A DNA stretch of 64,000 nt from Comamonas testosteroni (GCF_030505195.1 NZ_CP129672.1:4436501-4500500); one strand, 5' to 3'. Positions 16,671 through 27,260 are shown, counted from the stretch's first letter. Made by a program: numbers and translations. The notes: a model not told the origin generated them from the letters alone.

Positions 16671-18380
16671 ATGTCCGCCAACGATAAGAGCCAGATGCAC
16701 GCCTTGGCCCAGGCTGTCTGCGCCGCAGCACATCCCGTGCCTGATCGACACGGTGCCAATTTCTACGCCACCGATCCTGAGTTGCAGTCGCTGCTGGCGC
16801 TGTATCTGCCAGCCGACCTGCTGGCCCATCTGCAGCCCTATCTGCAGCGCATGGGGGAGCTGGCCGGTGGGCGCATCGACGAGCTGGCCGGCATTGCCGA
16901 CAGGAATCCGCCCACGCTCGAGCACCGCAACCGCGCGGGCCAGGACAGCCAGCGCATCATCAAGCATCCCGCCTATGAAGAGCTTGAGCGCATCGCCTAC
17001 GGCGAGTTCGGCCTGCAGGCCATCTCGCACCGGGACGACATGCTGGGCTGGAGCGGCAAGATGCCGCCCATCGTCAAGTACGCGCTGACCTTTCTGTTCG
17101 TGCAGTCCGAGTTCGGTCTGTGCTGCCCGTTGTCCATGACCGATTCGCTGACGCGCACGCTCAAGAAGTACGGCGCCCCCGAGCTGGTGGACAAGTATTT
17201 GCCTCAGCTGCTCTCGCTGGATTGGGAAAGCCAGGCCCAGGGCGCGATGTTCATGACCGAGCAGGCCGCAGGCTCGGACATCGCCAACACGCTGACTATG
17301 GCCGCCCCGCAGGCCGACGGCTCCTGGCTTCTCACCGGCGACAAGTGGTTCTGTTCCAACCCCGATGCCGAGCTTGCCATGGTGTTGGCCCGTGTGGAGG
17401 GCGGCTCGCCGGGCATGAAGGGCATCTCGCTGTTTCTGCTGCCGCGTTGCCTGGACGATGGCAGCACCAACCGCTGGCGCATCATCCGTCTCAAGGACAA
17501 GCTGGGCACCAAGTCCATGGCCAGCGGCGAGATCCGCATGGACGGCGCCGTGGCCTATCTCGTGGGCGAGCAGGGCCGGGGCTTTGTGCAGATGGCCGAC
17601 ATGGTCAACAACTCGCGTTTGTCCAACGGTGTGCGCTCCGCCGGCATGATGCGCCGCGCTGTGGCCGAGGCCGAATTCATCGCCCATGAACGCATTGCCT
17701 TTGGCAAGCGCCTGGAGCAGATGCCGCTGATGCAGCGCCAGCTCGACAAGCTGCGCGTGCCCGCCGAGCAGGCGCGCACCATGGTGTTCCAGACCGCGCA
17801 GACGCTGATGCGCTCCGACGCGGGCCAGCCGGATGCCTATGCGCTGCTGCGCATCCTGACGCCGCTGATCAAGTTCCGCGCCTGCCGCGATGCACGCAAG
17901 GTCACTGGCGATGCGATGGAAGTGCGCGGCGGCTGCGGCTATATCGAGGAGTGGAGCGATCCGCGTCTGGTGCGCGATGCCCACCTGGGCTCCATCTGGG
18001 AAGGTACAAGCAATATCGTGGCGTTGGACGTGATCCGCGCCATCAAGCGCGAAGGCTCGTTGCCTGTGCTGCAGCAGTATCTGCATGGCTTGCTCGACCG
18101 CGCCCGCCTGGTGCCCGGTTACCGCCAGGCGCTGGAAGATGCATTGGCCCGCGCCAGCACCCTGGCCGATAGGGCCGCTCAGGACGGCGGCGAAGTGCTG
18201 GCCCGTCAGGCCGCCACAGCTCTGTACAACTGCACCACGGCCATCGCCATGGCCTGGGAAGCCGCACAGACCGGCTCGGCTGAGCGCCTGCGCCTGTCGC
18301 AACTGGTGCTGCTGCACCGTGTGCTGCCGCGTGATCCGCTGGACGATGCGGCTGCCGTGCCGGTGCAGTGGCTGGAGTGA
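16671..18380 (+). CDS. Acyl-CoA dehydrogenase family protein (AidB/long-form type)
   Basis: The protein (569 residues) is an FAD-dependent acyl-CoA dehydrogenase-fold enzyme, longer than the usual 380 residues and laid out like the AidB/long-form group: extra N-terminal region, core with MFMTEQAAGSD near residue 200 (FAD and substrate loop), GVRSAGMMRRAVAEAEF, and the C-terminal EVRGGCGYIEEW followed by LGSIWEGTSNI, which holds the usual glutamate region. It has a clear ATG after GGAGACG. It is divergent from LysR and followed by Bug binding proteins, an amidohydrolase and a CoA-transferase on the same strand, so it likely oxidises the CoA thioester of the imported compound. The substrate is unknown. 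Confidence 0.85.
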   Translation: MSANDKSQMHALAQAVCAAAHPVPDRHGANFYATDPELQSLLALYLPADLLAHLQPYLQRMGELAGGRIDELAGIADRNPPTLEHRNRAGQDSQRIIKHPAYEELERIAYGEFGLQAISHRDDMLGWSGKMPPIVKYALTFLFVQSEFGLCCPLSMTDSLTRTLKKYGAPELVDKYLPQLLSLDWESQAQGAMFMTEQAAGSDIANTLTMAAPQADGSWLLTGDKWFCSNPDAELAMVLARVEGGSPGMKGISLFLLPRCLDDGSTNRWRIIRLKDKLGTKSMASGEIRMDGAVAYLVGEQGRGFVQMADMVNNSRLSNGVRSAGMMRRAVAEAEFIAHERIAFGKRLEQMPLMQRQLDKLRVPAEQARTMVFQTAQTLMRSDAGQPDAYALLRILTPLIKFRACRDARKVTGDAMEVRGGCGYIEEWSDPRLVRDAHLGSIWEGTSNIVALDVIRAIKREGSLPVLQQYLHGLLDRARLVPGYRQALEDALARASTLADRAAQDGGEVLARQAATALYNCTTAIAMAWEAAQTGSAERLRLSQLVLLHRVLPRDPLDDAAAVPVQWLE

Positions 18381-18475
18381 TTGCCGGCGGCATTGAGATA
18401 AGTAGAAGAAAAGGCTGAAGCGCTTCGTGAAAAAGGCGCTATCGACTCTCGGATCATTTCTGCAAGGAGACAAAT

Positions 18476-19471
18476 ATGCGCAATCACACAAGTGAGCGCC
18501 GAAGGCTGCTGGTCGCAGCCTCGGGAGCAGTGCTGCTGGGGGCATCCCATTTTGCCGCGCAGGCTCAGGGCGACTCCTATCCGGCTCGGCCGGTACGCCT
18601 GATTGTGCCTTATGGCGCGGGCGGACCGACGGACGCGCATTTGCGGGTGGTGGCACAGCAAGCGTCGCAGTTGCTGGGGCAACCGGTGGTCATAGAGAAC
18701 AAGCCAGGCGTCAACGGCACGTTTGGCGCGGTGGAGCTGGCGCGGGCTCAGCCTGATGGCTATACCCTGGCCGTGCTGCCTGCCAGCGTCTATCGCGAGC
18801 CTTATCTGAACCGGGTGAGCTTCGATCCCTTGAAGCTGAGCTATGTGATCGGCATGACCGACTACACCTTCGGGCTGGCTGTGCGTCGGGAAGCGCCGTG
18901 GAAGAGCTGGAAGGAGTTTGCCGAGGATGCGAGCAGGCGTCCCGGCCAGATCTCCGTCGGTGCGGCCGGCCCGGTGCAAACGCCCAGCATCGTGCTCAGC
19001 GAGCTGGTGCAGTCCACGGGCCTGCAGTTCAATCGCGTGCCCTACAAGGGTGACTCGGAGCAGGCCGTCGACCTGTTGGGCGGTCACATCGATGCGGGCG
19101 TGCTCTCCGGCGTAGCCTCCCAGCATATCCAGTCGGGCCGATTGCGCTATCTGGCAATGTTCACGTCCAGCCGTGTTCCGCAGTTCCCCCAGGTGCCCAC
19201 TTTGACAGAGCTGGGCGTGGACGCGGTGATCGAGTCGCCTTATGGGATTGCCGCCCCTGCCGGCTTGGCGCCGGCGCGGTTGCGCATCATTCATGACGCC
19301 TTCAAGGCAGCTCTGGAGTCGGCGCAGGGGCGCAAGATCCTCGAACAACTCAATCAGCCGCTGAACTACCGCAGCCCGCAAGAGTTCGAGCAGTACGCCA
19401 GGAGCGCCTACGCACGCGAGAAGACGCGCATGGAGCAGTTCAAGGCCGTTGCCGGCGGAACCCCCCAGTGA
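18476..19471 (+). CDS. Bug-family (TctC-like) periplasmic binding protein 1
   Basis: This 331-residue protein starts with a twin-arginine-like and hydrophobic signal (RRRLLVAASGAVLLG, cleavage near AQA) and continues as a Bug/TctC solute receptor: YPARPVRLIVPYGAGGPTDA near residue 38, VVIENKPGVNGTFGAVELA, and ARAQPDGYTLAV. Such proteins bind carboxylates or amides in the periplasm, usually for a tripartite TctAB importer, but betaproteobacteria carry many without a transporter, as here. A ribosome-binding site (AAGGAGA) precedes the ATG. It is followed by a second Bug gene after 41 bases. Confidence 0.9.
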   Translation: MRNHTSERRRLLVAASGAVLLGASHFAAQAQGDSYPARPVRLIVPYGAGGPTDAHLRVVAQQASQLLGQPVVIENKPGVNGTFGAVELARAQPDGYTLAVLPASVYREPYLNRVSFDPLKLSYVIGMTDYTFGLAVRREAPWKSWKEFAEDASRRPGQISVGAAGPVQTPSIVLSELVQSTGLQFNRVPYKGDSEQAVDLLGGHIDAGVLSGVASQHIQSGRLRYLAMFTSSRVPQFPQVPTLTELGVDAVIESPYGIAAPAGLAPARLRIIHDAFKAALESAQGRKILEQLNQPLNYRSPQEFEQYARSAYAREKTRMEQFKAVAGGTPQ

Positions 19472-19512
19472 TCTGGCTGGTTCATCGGCAACACCCTTCC
19501 AAGGAGACAGAC

Positions 19513-20496
19513 ATGCATAAAGCCAGACGCGCAGCGCTGGGCCTGATGGCATCCGCCGCCCTGTCGGCGGCACTGCCCGCGCTTGCCCAGGAGAAATACC
19601 CGACACGCCCCATCACGTTCATCGTGCCGTTTCCGCCGGGCGGCCCTACCGACGCCATGGCGCGCATTCTGGCGACCGAGCTGACCAAGGAGCTGGGCCA
19701 GAGCGTGATCGTGGAGAACAAGGCCGGCGCCGGCGGCAATATCGGAGCGGACTTCGTGGCCCGTGCCAAGCCTGACGGCTATACGCTGATGTTCGGGACT
19801 TCGGGTCCGCTGGCCATCAACAAGCCGCTGTACAAGTCCATCAGCTACGACCCGCGCACCAGCTTCACGCCCATCATCTACGTGGGCTATCTGCCCAATG
19901 TGCTGGTGGTTCGGCCGGATTTGGGCGTTGGCAACGTCAAGGAGCTGATCGCGCTGGACAAGAGCAAGCCCGGCAAGCTCAATTTCGCGTCTTCGGGCAA
20001 TGGCGCTTCATCCCATCTGGCGGGTGTGCTGTTCAACGGCCTGGCTGGCACCCAGCTGCAGCATGTGCCCTACAGGGGTACGGGGCCGGCACTCAACGAC
20101 CTGCTGGCCGGTCAGGTGGACATGACTTTCACCGACATCCTCACGGCCATGCCCTATATCAAGGCCGGCAAGGTCAAGGCCCTGGGCGTGGCCACGTCCA
20201 AACGCTCCAGTGCCCTGCCTCTGGTCCCCACGATCGCCGAGCAGGGTCTGGCTGGCTATGACGTGAGCGTGTTCTTCGGCGTGGTCGGCCCCAAGGGCAT
20301 GCCGGTAGAGCGGGTGGAGCTGCTCAATCAGGCCTATGCCAAAGCGCTGGATTCCGAGAATGTGAAGAAGGCCTTTGCGGCCCAGGGCCTTGAGCGCGGC
20401 GTGGACGTCAAGCCCGCCTATCTGGCCGGCTTCGTGAAGAGCGAACTCGACAAATGGAGCGAGGTAGTGCAAAAGGCCGGCGTGAAGCTTGACTGA
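19513..20496 (+). CDS. Bug-family (TctC-like) periplasmic binding protein 2
   Basis: The product (327 residues) has a signal peptide (about 1-22, ending ALPALAQ) followed by a complete Bug receptor: YPTRPITFIVPFPPGGPTDA, VIVENKAGAGGNIGADFVA and AKPDGYTLMFGTSGP. The start at 19513 follows AAGGAGACAG; the longer frame from 19468 overlaps the preceding gene and lacks a signal peptide. It is clearly distinct from Bug 1 and Bug 3, so the cluster may detect several related ligands. No TctA or TctB membrane gene is present in the window. Confidence 0.9.
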   Translation: MHKARRAALGLMASAALSAALPALAQEKYPTRPITFIVPFPPGGPTDAMARILATELTKELGQSVIVENKAGAGGNIGADFVARAKPDGYTLMFGTSGPLAINKPLYKSISYDPRTSFTPIIYVGYLPNVLVVRPDLGVGNVKELIALDKSKPGKLNFASSGNGASSHLAGVLFNGLAGTQLQHVPYRGTGPALNDLLAGQVDMTFTDILTAMPYIKAGKVKALGVATSKRSSALPLVPTIAEQGLAGYDVSVFFGVVGPKGMPVERVELLNQAYAKALDSENVKKAFAAQGLERGVDVKPAYLAGFVKSELDKWSEVVQKAGVKLD

Positions 20497-20564
20497 TGGC
20501 GCTGTCGCTTGGGCGCAAGCGCAGGCATGCCATCGAAGGTCGGACGTGTTAGAACTTTTCGAAA

Positions 20565-20587
20565 CTCCTCACCTCGGTCGTGAGGAG
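20565..20587. other. 8-bp perfect hairpin upstream of the M20 amidohydrolase
   Basis: CTCCTCAC (20565-20572) and GTGAGGAG (20580-20587) are perfect inverted repeats around a 7-base loop in the 168-base gap before the amidohydrolase. No T-run follows, so it may be an operator or mRNA structure instead of a terminator. Confidence 0.4.
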
Positions 20588-20664
20588 GACACTGTGTCGC
20601 ACTGCCTGCCACGCCCGAGAGTCCATGCAAGGCATGAGCCGGGGTCTTTCACCTATCCATAGCC

Positions 20665-21843
20665 ATGACATCTTCAACTTCCCTTCTGCTCGCTCAACTG
20701 CAGTGCGTCGCTGCCGAGTTCGTCGAGGTGCGCCGCAGCATCCATGCCCATCCCGAACTGGCCTTCGAAGAGAGGCGCACCAGCGATTTGGTGGCCGCAT
20801 CCCTGGCTCGCTGGGGCTATGCCGTGCACCGAGGCCTGGGCGTGACCGGCGTGGTTGGCGTGCTCAAGAAAGGCTCGGGCAGCAAGTCGCTGGGCATACG
20901 CGCGGACATGGATGCCTTGCCCATTCATGAAAGAACAGGCCTGGACTATGCCAGCCGTCTGCCCGGGAAAATGCACGCCTGCGGCCATGACGGACATACC
21001 GCCATCTTGCTGTGCGCGGCAAAGTACATCGCCGAAAAGCTCGATTTCGACGGTACGCTGAACCTGATCTTCCAGCCTGCCGAGGAGAATGAAGGCGGCG
21101 CCATGCGCATGGTGGACGAGGGCCTGTTCGAGCTGTTTCCCTGCGACGAGATCTATGCGCTGCACAACGCGCCAGGCCTGCCCGTGGGCCAGATGGCCAT
21201 CAGCTCCGGAGCGGCCATGGCCTCGTTCGACCGCGTGACCGTTACGCTGCGCGGGCGCAGCGCCCATGGAGCCATGCCGCACCACGGCATAGACAGCATG
21301 CAGTGCGCGGCCAGCATCGTGCTGGGCCTGCAGTCCATCATCACGCGCGAGATCGATGCCCAGCAGGCGGCCGTGATCACAGTGGGCTCCATCCAGGCCG
21401 GCGAGGTCTTCAACATCGTGCCCGAGAGCGCCGTGCTCAAGATCGGCGTGCGCGCCCTGAACCCGGACGTGCGCAGCTGGGTGGAGACGCGCATCAAGGC
21501 CTTTGTGCAGGCCCAGGCCGAGAGCTATCAGCTCAGCTGCGACATCGACTACGTGCACAAGTACCCGGTGCTCGTGAATTGCGCAGACCAGACCGAATAC
21601 GCGCGGCAGGTGGCCATACGCCTGCTGGGCGAGGACAAGGTGGGCGAGCGTACGCCGACCATGGGCAGCGAAGACTTTGCCTACATGCTGCAAAAGCGCC
21701 CCGGTGCCTATATCCGGCTGGGCAACGGCGTGGGCGAGGACGGAGGCTGCATGGTGCACAACCCGCTGTATGACTTCAACGACAAGGCCTTGCACATAGG
21801 CGCTGCCTTCTGGACGCAACTGGTGCAAAGCTACCTGGCCTGA
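20665..21843 (+). CDS. M20-family amidohydrolase (hippurate hydrolase / N-acyl amino acid hydrolase type)
   Basis: This 392-residue cytosolic enzyme is an M20D-type metallo-amidohydrolase that splits N-acylated amino acids or similar amides. Metal-binding motifs are visible: MHACGHDGHTA near residue 105, PAEENEGGA near 138, and the C-terminal MGSEDFAYML near 332, with HAMPHHGID carrying the dimerisation-domain histidine. The opening EFVEVRRSIHAHPELAFEE is typical. It has no signal peptide. In the middle of a Bug / CoA-transferase cluster it probably cleaves an imported N-acyl compound and releases an acid for CoA activation. Confidence 0.9.
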   Translation: MTSSTSLLLAQLQCVAAEFVEVRRSIHAHPELAFEERRTSDLVAASLARWGYAVHRGLGVTGVVGVLKKGSGSKSLGIRADMDALPIHERTGLDYASRLPGKMHACGHDGHTAILLCAAKYIAEKLDFDGTLNLIFQPAEENEGGAMRMVDEGLFELFPCDEIYALHNAPGLPVGQMAISSGAAMASFDRVTVTLRGRSAHGAMPHHGIDSMQCAASIVLGLQSIITREIDAQQAAVITVGSIQAGEVFNIVPESAVLKIGVRALNPDVRSWVETRIKAFVQAQAESYQLSCDIDYVHKYPVLVNCADQTEYARQVAIRLLGEDKVGERTPTMGSEDFAYMLQKRPGAYIRLGNGVGEDGGCMVHNPLYDFNDKALHIGAAFWTQLVQSYLA

Positions 21844-21873
21844 GCGGCCGCATATCGAAGAGGGAGACAGGAG

Positions 21874-22881
21874 ATGGGTACATGGAACCGCCGCGGCTTT
21901 GTGCGGCACACACTGTGGCATGCGGCCGCCTTGGCCGCCGGTGCGGGCGGGGCCCGCGCGGCCGAGAGCTTTCCGGCCAAGCCACTGATTCTCATGGTGC
22001 CTTTTCCCGCTGGCGGGGCCAGCGATGTGGCGGCGCGCATCTTTGCCGACTCCATAGGCCGCAGCATCAGGCAGCAGGTGGTGGTGGAGAACCTGGGCGG
22101 CGGCACGGGCCTGATTGCCGCAGCCAAGGTGCTCAACGCGCCTGCAGACGGCTATATGTTCTTCCATGGCTCGGCCAACGAGATCTTCCTGGCGCCCATG
22201 CTCAATACGGCAGCGCGCTACAAGCCGGGCGATTTCACGCTGGCGGCTCCCACGACGGAGTCGCCCATCGTGCTCATGGTCAAGAGCAGGCTGCCTGTCG
22301 AAAGCTATGACGAGTTCATCGAATATGCACGCGCCAGCAAAAGCGGCCCGCTGACCTATGGCTCGGTGGGCGTGGACTCCATGTACAACCTGATGGGCGA
22401 TGCGTTGGCAGCCAGACTGAAGCTGCCGTTTTTGCATGTGCCCTACAAGGGCAGCGCGCCGGCCCTGCAGGACCTGGCAGGCGGGCAGGTGGACTTCGCC
22501 ATCCTGCCTTATCAGGCCAGCTTCGAAGGTATGGCCAAGCAGGGACGGCTGAAGATACTGACCAGCTTTTCCAAGGCCTTGCCCAAGGAACTGGCCCATG
22601 TGCCGCTGATATCGCAAAGCCGCCTCAGCCCCGACTTCGAATACACGGTCAGTGCGGGCTACTTCGTGAAAAAAGGCACACCCGCCGACCGCGTGGCCGC
22701 GCTGCGCAGCGCCGTAGGGCAGGCGCTGGTGAATCCGGAAATCCGCGCCAAGCTGGAGCTGGAGGGCAAGCACCTTCGCGAGCCCGTTGCATCGCAGGTA
22801 GAGGCGGACCAGAGCTTCCATGCCATCCATCAGCGCCTGAGTGCGCTGGTGCACGGCGTGGGCCGAAAGCCTCTGGCCTGA
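21874..22881 (+). CDS. Bug-family (TctC-like) periplasmic binding protein 3
   Basis: The product (335 residues) has a signal with a basic start (NRRGFVRHTLW) and an alanine-rich core ending near residue 29, and then the Bug fold: KPLILMVPFPAGGASDVAAR, VVVENLGGGTGLIAAAKVL, NAPADGYMFFHGSANE. It lies 30 bases after the amidohydrolase and 90 bases before the CoA-transferase. In this copy the ligand loop differs from the other two (GASD instead of GPTD), which suggests a different ligand. Confidence 0.9.
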   Translation: MGTWNRRGFVRHTLWHAAALAAGAGGARAAESFPAKPLILMVPFPAGGASDVAARIFADSIGRSIRQQVVVENLGGGTGLIAAAKVLNAPADGYMFFHGSANEIFLAPMLNTAARYKPGDFTLAAPTTESPIVLMVKSRLPVESYDEFIEYARASKSGPLTYGSVGVDSMYNLMGDALAARLKLPFLHVPYKGSAPALQDLAGGQVDFAILPYQASFEGMAKQGRLKILTSFSKALPKELAHVPLISQSRLSPDFEYTVSAGYFVKKGTPADRVAALRSAVGQALVNPEIRAKLELEGKHLREPVASQVEADQSFHAIHQRLSALVHGVGRKPLA

Positions 22882-22971
22882 GGCGTGAGCTGCCGCGACT
22901 GGCGGCGCAAGCCTACGCAATCGTTGATCAACACGCGGGCCATGGGCCCGCATTCTGTCTGAAAGTGAAAC

Positions 22972-24111
22972 ATGCACAATCCAGCCGCGGCTGGCGCCGG
23001 AGCCCTGCAGGGCGTCAAGGTGCTTGATCTGTCACGCATTCTGGGCGGCCCGTTCTGTGGCCAGATACTGGGCGACCATGGCGCCGATGTGCTCAAGGTG
23101 GAGCCGCCACAGGGCGACGACACCCGCACCTGGGGGCCTCCGTTTCGCGACGGTGTGGCCTCCTACTACTTTGGCTTGAACCGCAACAAGCGCCTCCAGT
23201 ATCTCGACCTGTCCGTGCCAGAAGGCCAGCAGCGCGTGCGCGAGCTGATGGCCCAGGCCGATGTGGTGGTGGAGAACTTCAAGGTCGGCACCATGGAGAA
23301 ATGGGGCATAGGCTATGAGCAGATGCGAGAAGAGCTGCCGCATCTGATCTGGTGCCGCGTCACGGGCTTTGGTGCCGACGGCCCCCTGGGAAGCCTGCCC
23401 GGGTATGACGCCGCGATCCAGGCCATGGCCGGCATCATGAGCATCAACGGCGAGGCCGACGGCGACCCGTTGCGCGTGGGACTGCCGGTGGTGGACATGG
23501 TGACGGGGCTGAACGCCACCATCGGCGTGTTGCTGGCCCTGCACGAGCGGGGGCGCAGCGGACAGGGTCAACTGGTGGACGCCTCGCTCTATGACTCCGG
23601 GCTGTCGCTGCTCCATCCTCATGCGGCCAACTGGTTCATGGGGCGCAAGGTGCCGCAGCGCTCGGGCAATGCCCATCCCAATATCTATCCCTATGACGTG
23701 ATCAGCACGGGCGGTGCCCCCATCTTTTTGGCCGTGGGCAACGACCGGCAGTTCCGGTTGCTGTGCAACCATATCGGGCAGGCGGGGCTGGCGCAGGATG
23801 AGCGCTTTGCCACCGCAGGCCAGCGTTCCGTCCATCGTGACCAGCTCAAGCCCTTGCTGCAGCAGGCGTTTGCGCCGCTCGACGGCGTGCAGCTTGCCGA
23901 TGAGTTGATGGCCATCGGCGTGCCAGCAGCGCCGGTGCTCGATGTAGCTCAGGCGCTCGAGCATCCGCATACCGTGCACCGCGAGATGGTGGTGACCATG
24001 GGCCAATACCAGGGGCTGGGCGCTCCGGTCAAGCTCAGCCGCACGCCGGCCAGCTACCGCCTTGCGCCCTTGAGCGAAGGACAGGAGTTTCTGCCGGACG
24101 CCGGCACCTGA
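22972..24111 (+). CDS. CaiB/BaiF family (class III) CoA-transferase
   Basis: This 379-residue enzyme is a class III CoA-transferase, which moves CoA from one acid to another through an aspartyl-CoA thioester. The opening [20 protein letters not shown] and the following [18 protein letters not shown] block are family hallmarks, as is the catalytic-aspartate region [14 protein letters not shown]. It ends the cluster that begins with the acyl-CoA dehydrogenase and should activate the acid set free by the amidohydrolase or imported via the Bug proteins. A terminator lies 27 bases after the stop. Confidence 0.92.
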   Translation: MHNPAAAGAGALQGVKVLDLSRILGGPFCGQILGDHGADVLKVEPPQGDDTRTWGPPFRDGVASYYFGLNRNKRLQYLDLSVPEGQQRVRELMAQADVVVENFKVGTMEKWGIGYEQMREELPHLIWCRVTGFGADGPLGSLPGYDAAIQAMAGIMSINGEADGDPLRVGLPVVDMVTGLNATIGVLLALHERGRSGQGQLVDASLYDSGLSLLHPHAANWFMGRKVPQRSGNAHPNIYPYDVISTGGAPIFLAVGNDRQFRLLCNHIGQAGLAQDERFATAGQRSVHRDQLKPLLQQAFAPLDGVQLADELMAIGVPAAPVLDVAQALEHPHTVHREMVVTMGQYQGLGAPVKLSRTPASYRLAPLSEGQEFLPDAGT

Positions 24112-24137
24112 GCCTGAACCTGCTTCACCGTACCTCC

Positions 24138-24166
24138 AGCCCGCCCAGCGCGGGCTTTCTTTTTTT
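24138..24166 (+). terminator. Rho-independent terminator after the CoA-transferase
   Basis: AGCCCGC (24138-24144) pairs with GCGGGCT (24150-24156) and is followed by TTCTTTTTTT. It separates the catabolic cluster from acnA. Confidence 0.88.
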
Positions 24167-24284
24167 GCGCCCCTGTGAGCCGGTTTGCGTTGCCGGGGCC
24201 CTGTCCCACCCTTTTCCCGGGAGTTGTGTGCACAATGGAATGCAAAAGCGTTTTCCCTGTGTTCTGTCCATGGAGAGTCTCACG

Positions 24285-27188
24285 ATGTCGCATGCTTTTG
24301 CCAAAACCCTGAAGTCCTTTGAACTGGCCGAAGGCAAGAAGGGCAAGTTCTATTCCTTGCCGGCCCTGGCCAAGCAGTTCCCGGAGATCAAGCGCCTGCC
24401 GGTCTCGATCCGTATCGTGCTCGAATCGGTGCTGCGCAACTGCGATGGCAACAAGATCACCGAGGAGCATGTGGCGCAGCTGGCGCGCTGGCAACCCAAG
24501 GCCGAGCGTGTCGACGAGATTCCGTTTGTCGTCGCGCGCGTGGTGCTGCAGGACTTCACCGGCGTGCCCTTGCTGGCCGACCTGGCCGCCATGCGCAGCA
24601 CGGCTGCCAAGCTGGGCAAGAAGCCCAAGTCCATCGAGCCGCTGGTGCCCGTGGATCTGGTGGTGGATCACTCCATCATGGTCGACTACTTCGGCACCAA
24701 GAAGGCGCTGGACCTGAACATGAAGCTGGAGTTCCAGCGCAACCAGGAGCGCTACCAGTTCATGAAATGGGGCATGCAGGCCTTCGACACGTTCGGTGTC
24801 GTGCCGCCGGGCTTCGGCATCGTGCACCAGGTCAATCTGGAATATCTGGCGCGCGGCGTGCACAAGGCCAGGAACGGCAAGGGGGATGCGGTGTACTACC
24901 CCGACACCCTGGTCGGCACCGACAGCCACACCACCATGATCAACGGCATAGGCGTGGTGGCCTGGGGTGTGGGCGGCATCGAGGCCGAGGCGGCCATGCT
25001 GGGCCAGCCCGTGTACTTCCTCACGCCTGATGTGGTGGGCTTCGAGCTGACCGGCCAGTTGCGCGAGGGGGTGACCGCCACCGATCTGGTGCTCACCGTC
25101 ACGGAGCTGCTGCGCAAGGAAAAAGTGGTCGGAAAGTTCGTCGAGTTCTTTGGCGAAGGCACGCGCAGCCTGTCCCTGCCGGATCGTGCCACCATCGGCA
25201 ATATGGCTCCTGAATATGGGGCAACCATGGGTTTCTTCCCTGTCGATGAGAAAACCATCGAGTACTTCAAGGGCACCGGACGCACCAAGAGCGAGATCCA
25301 GGCTTTCGAAGCCTATTTCAAGGCGCAGCAGCTGTTTGGCGTGCCCAAGGCGGGCGATATCGATTACTCGCAAGTGGTCAAGCTCGATCTCGGTGCCGTG
25401 GCCCCGAGTCTGGCCGGCCCCAAGCGTCCGCAGGACCGTATCGAAATCGGCGATGTGGCGCGCAAGTTCACCGAGCTGTTCACGGCATCGGCAGCGGTCA
25501 ACGGCTTCAATCAGCCGGCACACAAGCTCGATCAGCGCTATCGCGTGGGTTGCGGCGAAGGTGAGCAGGCGACCGATGCACCGCCGCCCAAGGCAGGAGC
25601 GGAGCGGGCAGTGGTGGAAATGGTCGGCAACCGGCCCACCTTGGAAACCGCTCACGACGATGCGATGGCCACGTCCGTATGCGATCTGCCGGGGATCAAC
25701 GAGCCGGTGCTGCATGTCGGCAATGGCGATGTGCTGATTGCCGCCATCACGAGCTGCACCAACACCTCCAACCCCAGCGTCATGCTGGCGGCGGGCCTGC
25801 TGGCCAAGAAGGCGGTGCAGGCGGGACTCAAGGTTCAGCCGCATATCAAGACTTCGCTGGCGCCGGGCTCTCGCCTGGTGACCCGTTATCTGACCGAGGC
25901 GGGCTTGCTGCCCTATCTGGAGAAGCTGGGCTTTGCGCTGGCCGGCTATGGCTGCACCACCTGCATCGGCAATGCCGGCGACCTGACGCCCGAGCTCAAC
26001 GATGTCATCACCCGCAATGAGCTGGTCTGCGCGGCCGTTCTGTCAGGCAACCGCAATTTCGAAGCCCGCATTCACCCCAACATCAAGGCCAACTTCCTGG
26101 CCAGCCCTCCGCTGGTGGTGGCCTATGCGATCGCCGGGACGGTGCGCAAGGACCTGATGACCGAGCCGGTGGGCAAGGGCAAGGGCGGCAAGGACGTGTA
26201 TCTGGGCGATATCTGGCCCAGCAGCGAGGAGATCCAGGAGCTGCTCAAGTTCGCCATGAATGGCAAGGCTTTCCGCAGCAATTACGAGCAGGTGGCGAGC
26301 GAGCCGGGCAAGCTCTGGGAAAAGATCCAGGGCGTGACGGGCTCCACCTACACCTGGCCCGAGAGCACCTATATCGCCGAGCCGCCGTTCTTTGCAGACT
26401 TTGCTCTGGAGCTGAAAGCGCCGTCCGCCACGACAGACAAGGCATCCAACCCAAGCGCGGTGCATGGTGCCCGCATCATGGCCTTGTTCGGAGACTCCAT
26501 CACCACCGACCATATCTCGCCCGCCGGCTCCATCAAGGAGTCTTCGCCGGCCGGCAAGTGGCTGCTTGAGCATGGAGTGCAAAAAGCCGACTTCAACAGC
26601 TATGGCTCGCGCCGGGGCAACCACGAGGTGATGATGCGCGGCACCTTTGCCAATGTGCGTATCAAGAATCTCATGATTCCCGCCGCAGCTGACGGCTCGC
26701 GCGAGGAGGGCGGCATCACGCTGTACCGTGACGACAATGGCAAAGCCGAGAAAATGGCCATTTACGACGCGGCCATGAAGTACCAGGCAGCGGGCCGAGC
26801 CACCGTGGTGCTGGCCGGCGAGGAGTACGGCACGGGATCGAGCCGCGACTGGGCGGCCAAGGGCACACAGCTGCTGGGCATCAAGGCCGTGGTGGCGCGC
26901 AGCTTCGAGCGCATTCACCGCTCCAATCTGGTGGGCATGGGCGTGTTGCCGCTGCAGTTCAAGGGCAATGACAGCTGGCAAAGCCTGGGCCTGACGGGCG
27001 AGGAGTTCGTCGATGTGATCCCTGCCGCTGACCTTGCGCCGCAAAGCGATGCCCAGCTGGTGATCACCAGGCCCGACGGCAGCAAGAAAACCGTGACCGT
27101 GAAGCTGCGCATCGATACACCCATCGAGGTGGACTACTACCGCCATGGCGGCATCCTGCCCTATGTGCTGAGGCAGCTGCTGGCCTGA
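24285..27188 (+). CDS. acnA: Aconitate hydratase A
   Basis: AcnA (967 residues, longer than the usual 890) is the second aconitase of the window, the monomeric type related to mitochondrial aconitase and IRP. [4Fe-4S] cysteines are visible in [13 protein letters not shown] and in the pair of [10 protein letters not shown]. The fourth domain carries the [15 protein letters not shown] motif. Extra residues lie around [17 protein letters not shown] and [18 protein letters not shown]. The start at 24285 follows GGAGAG; the frame upstream to 24165 has no homology. AcnA is often the stress-stable form and AcnB the growth-phase form in other bacteria; here the two are about 19 kb apart. Confidence 0.96.
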   Translation: MSHAFAKTLKSFELAEGKKGKFYSLPALAKQFPEIKRLPVSIRIVLESVLRNCDGNKITEEHVAQLARWQPKAERVDEIPFVVARVVLQDFTGVPLLADLAAMRSTAAKLGKKPKSIEPLVPVDLVVDHSIMVDYFGTKKALDLNMKLEFQRNQERYQFMKWGMQAFDTFGVVPPGFGIVHQVNLEYLARGVHKARNGKGDAVYYPDTLVGTDSHTTMINGIGVVAWGVGGIEAEAAMLGQPVYFLTPDVVGFELTGQLREGVTATDLVLTVTELLRKEKVVGKFVEFFGEGTRSLSLPDRATIGNMAPEYGATMGFFPVDEKTIEYFKGTGRTKSEIQAFEAYFKAQQLFGVPKAGDIDYSQVVKLDLGAVAPSLAGPKRPQDRIEIGDVARKFTELFTASAAVNGFNQPAHKLDQRYRVGCGEGEQATDAPPPKAGAERAVVEMVGNRPTLETAHDDAMATSVCDLPGINEPVLHVGNGDVLIAAITSCTNTSNPSVMLAAGLLAKKAVQAGLKVQPHIKTSLAPGSRLVTRYLTEAGLLPYLEKLGFALAGYGCTTCIGNAGDLTPELNDVITRNELVCAAVLSGNRNFEARIHPNIKANFLASPPLVVAYAIAGTVRKDLMTEPVGKGKGGKDVYLGDIWPSSEEIQELLKFAMNGKAFRSNYEQVASEPGKLWEKIQGVTGSTYTWPESTYIAEPPFFADFALELKAPSATTDKASNPSAVHGARIMALFGDSITTDHISPAGSIKESSPAGKWLLEHGVQKADFNSYGSRRGNHEVMMRGTFANVRIKNLMIPAAADGSREEGGITLYRDDNGKAEKMAIYDAAMKYQAAGRATVVLAGEEYGTGSSRDWAAKGTQLLGIKAVVARSFERIHRSNLVGMGVLPLQFKGNDSWQSLGLTGEEFVDVIPAADLAPQSDAQLVITRPDGSKKTVTVKLRIDTPIEVDYYRHGGILPYVLRQLLA

Positions 27189-27207
27189 TTGCGCCCGCTT
27201 GCCAGAC

Positions 27208-27242
27208 AAAAAGGCCTGCGCTCCTTGGAGGCAGGCCTTTTT
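27208..27242. terminator. Bidirectional terminator between acnA and the VOC gene
   Basis: AAAGGCCTGC (27210-27219) and GCAGGCCTTT (27231-27240) form a 10-bp perfect stem with T-runs on both strands, serving the convergent acnA and VOC genes. Confidence 0.9.
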
Positions 27243-27260
27243 CGTGGACTGGTGCGAGCC

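Noticed and set aside
18206..19606. Open frame of 466 codons antisense to Bug 1
   Set aside because: Bug 1 has a signal peptide, ribosome-binding site and family motifs; this frame has none.
20674..22977. Open frame of 767 codons antisense to the amidohydrolase and Bug 3 genes
   Set aside because: It runs across two clear genes and their spacer on the opposite strand, which marks it as a bias artefact.
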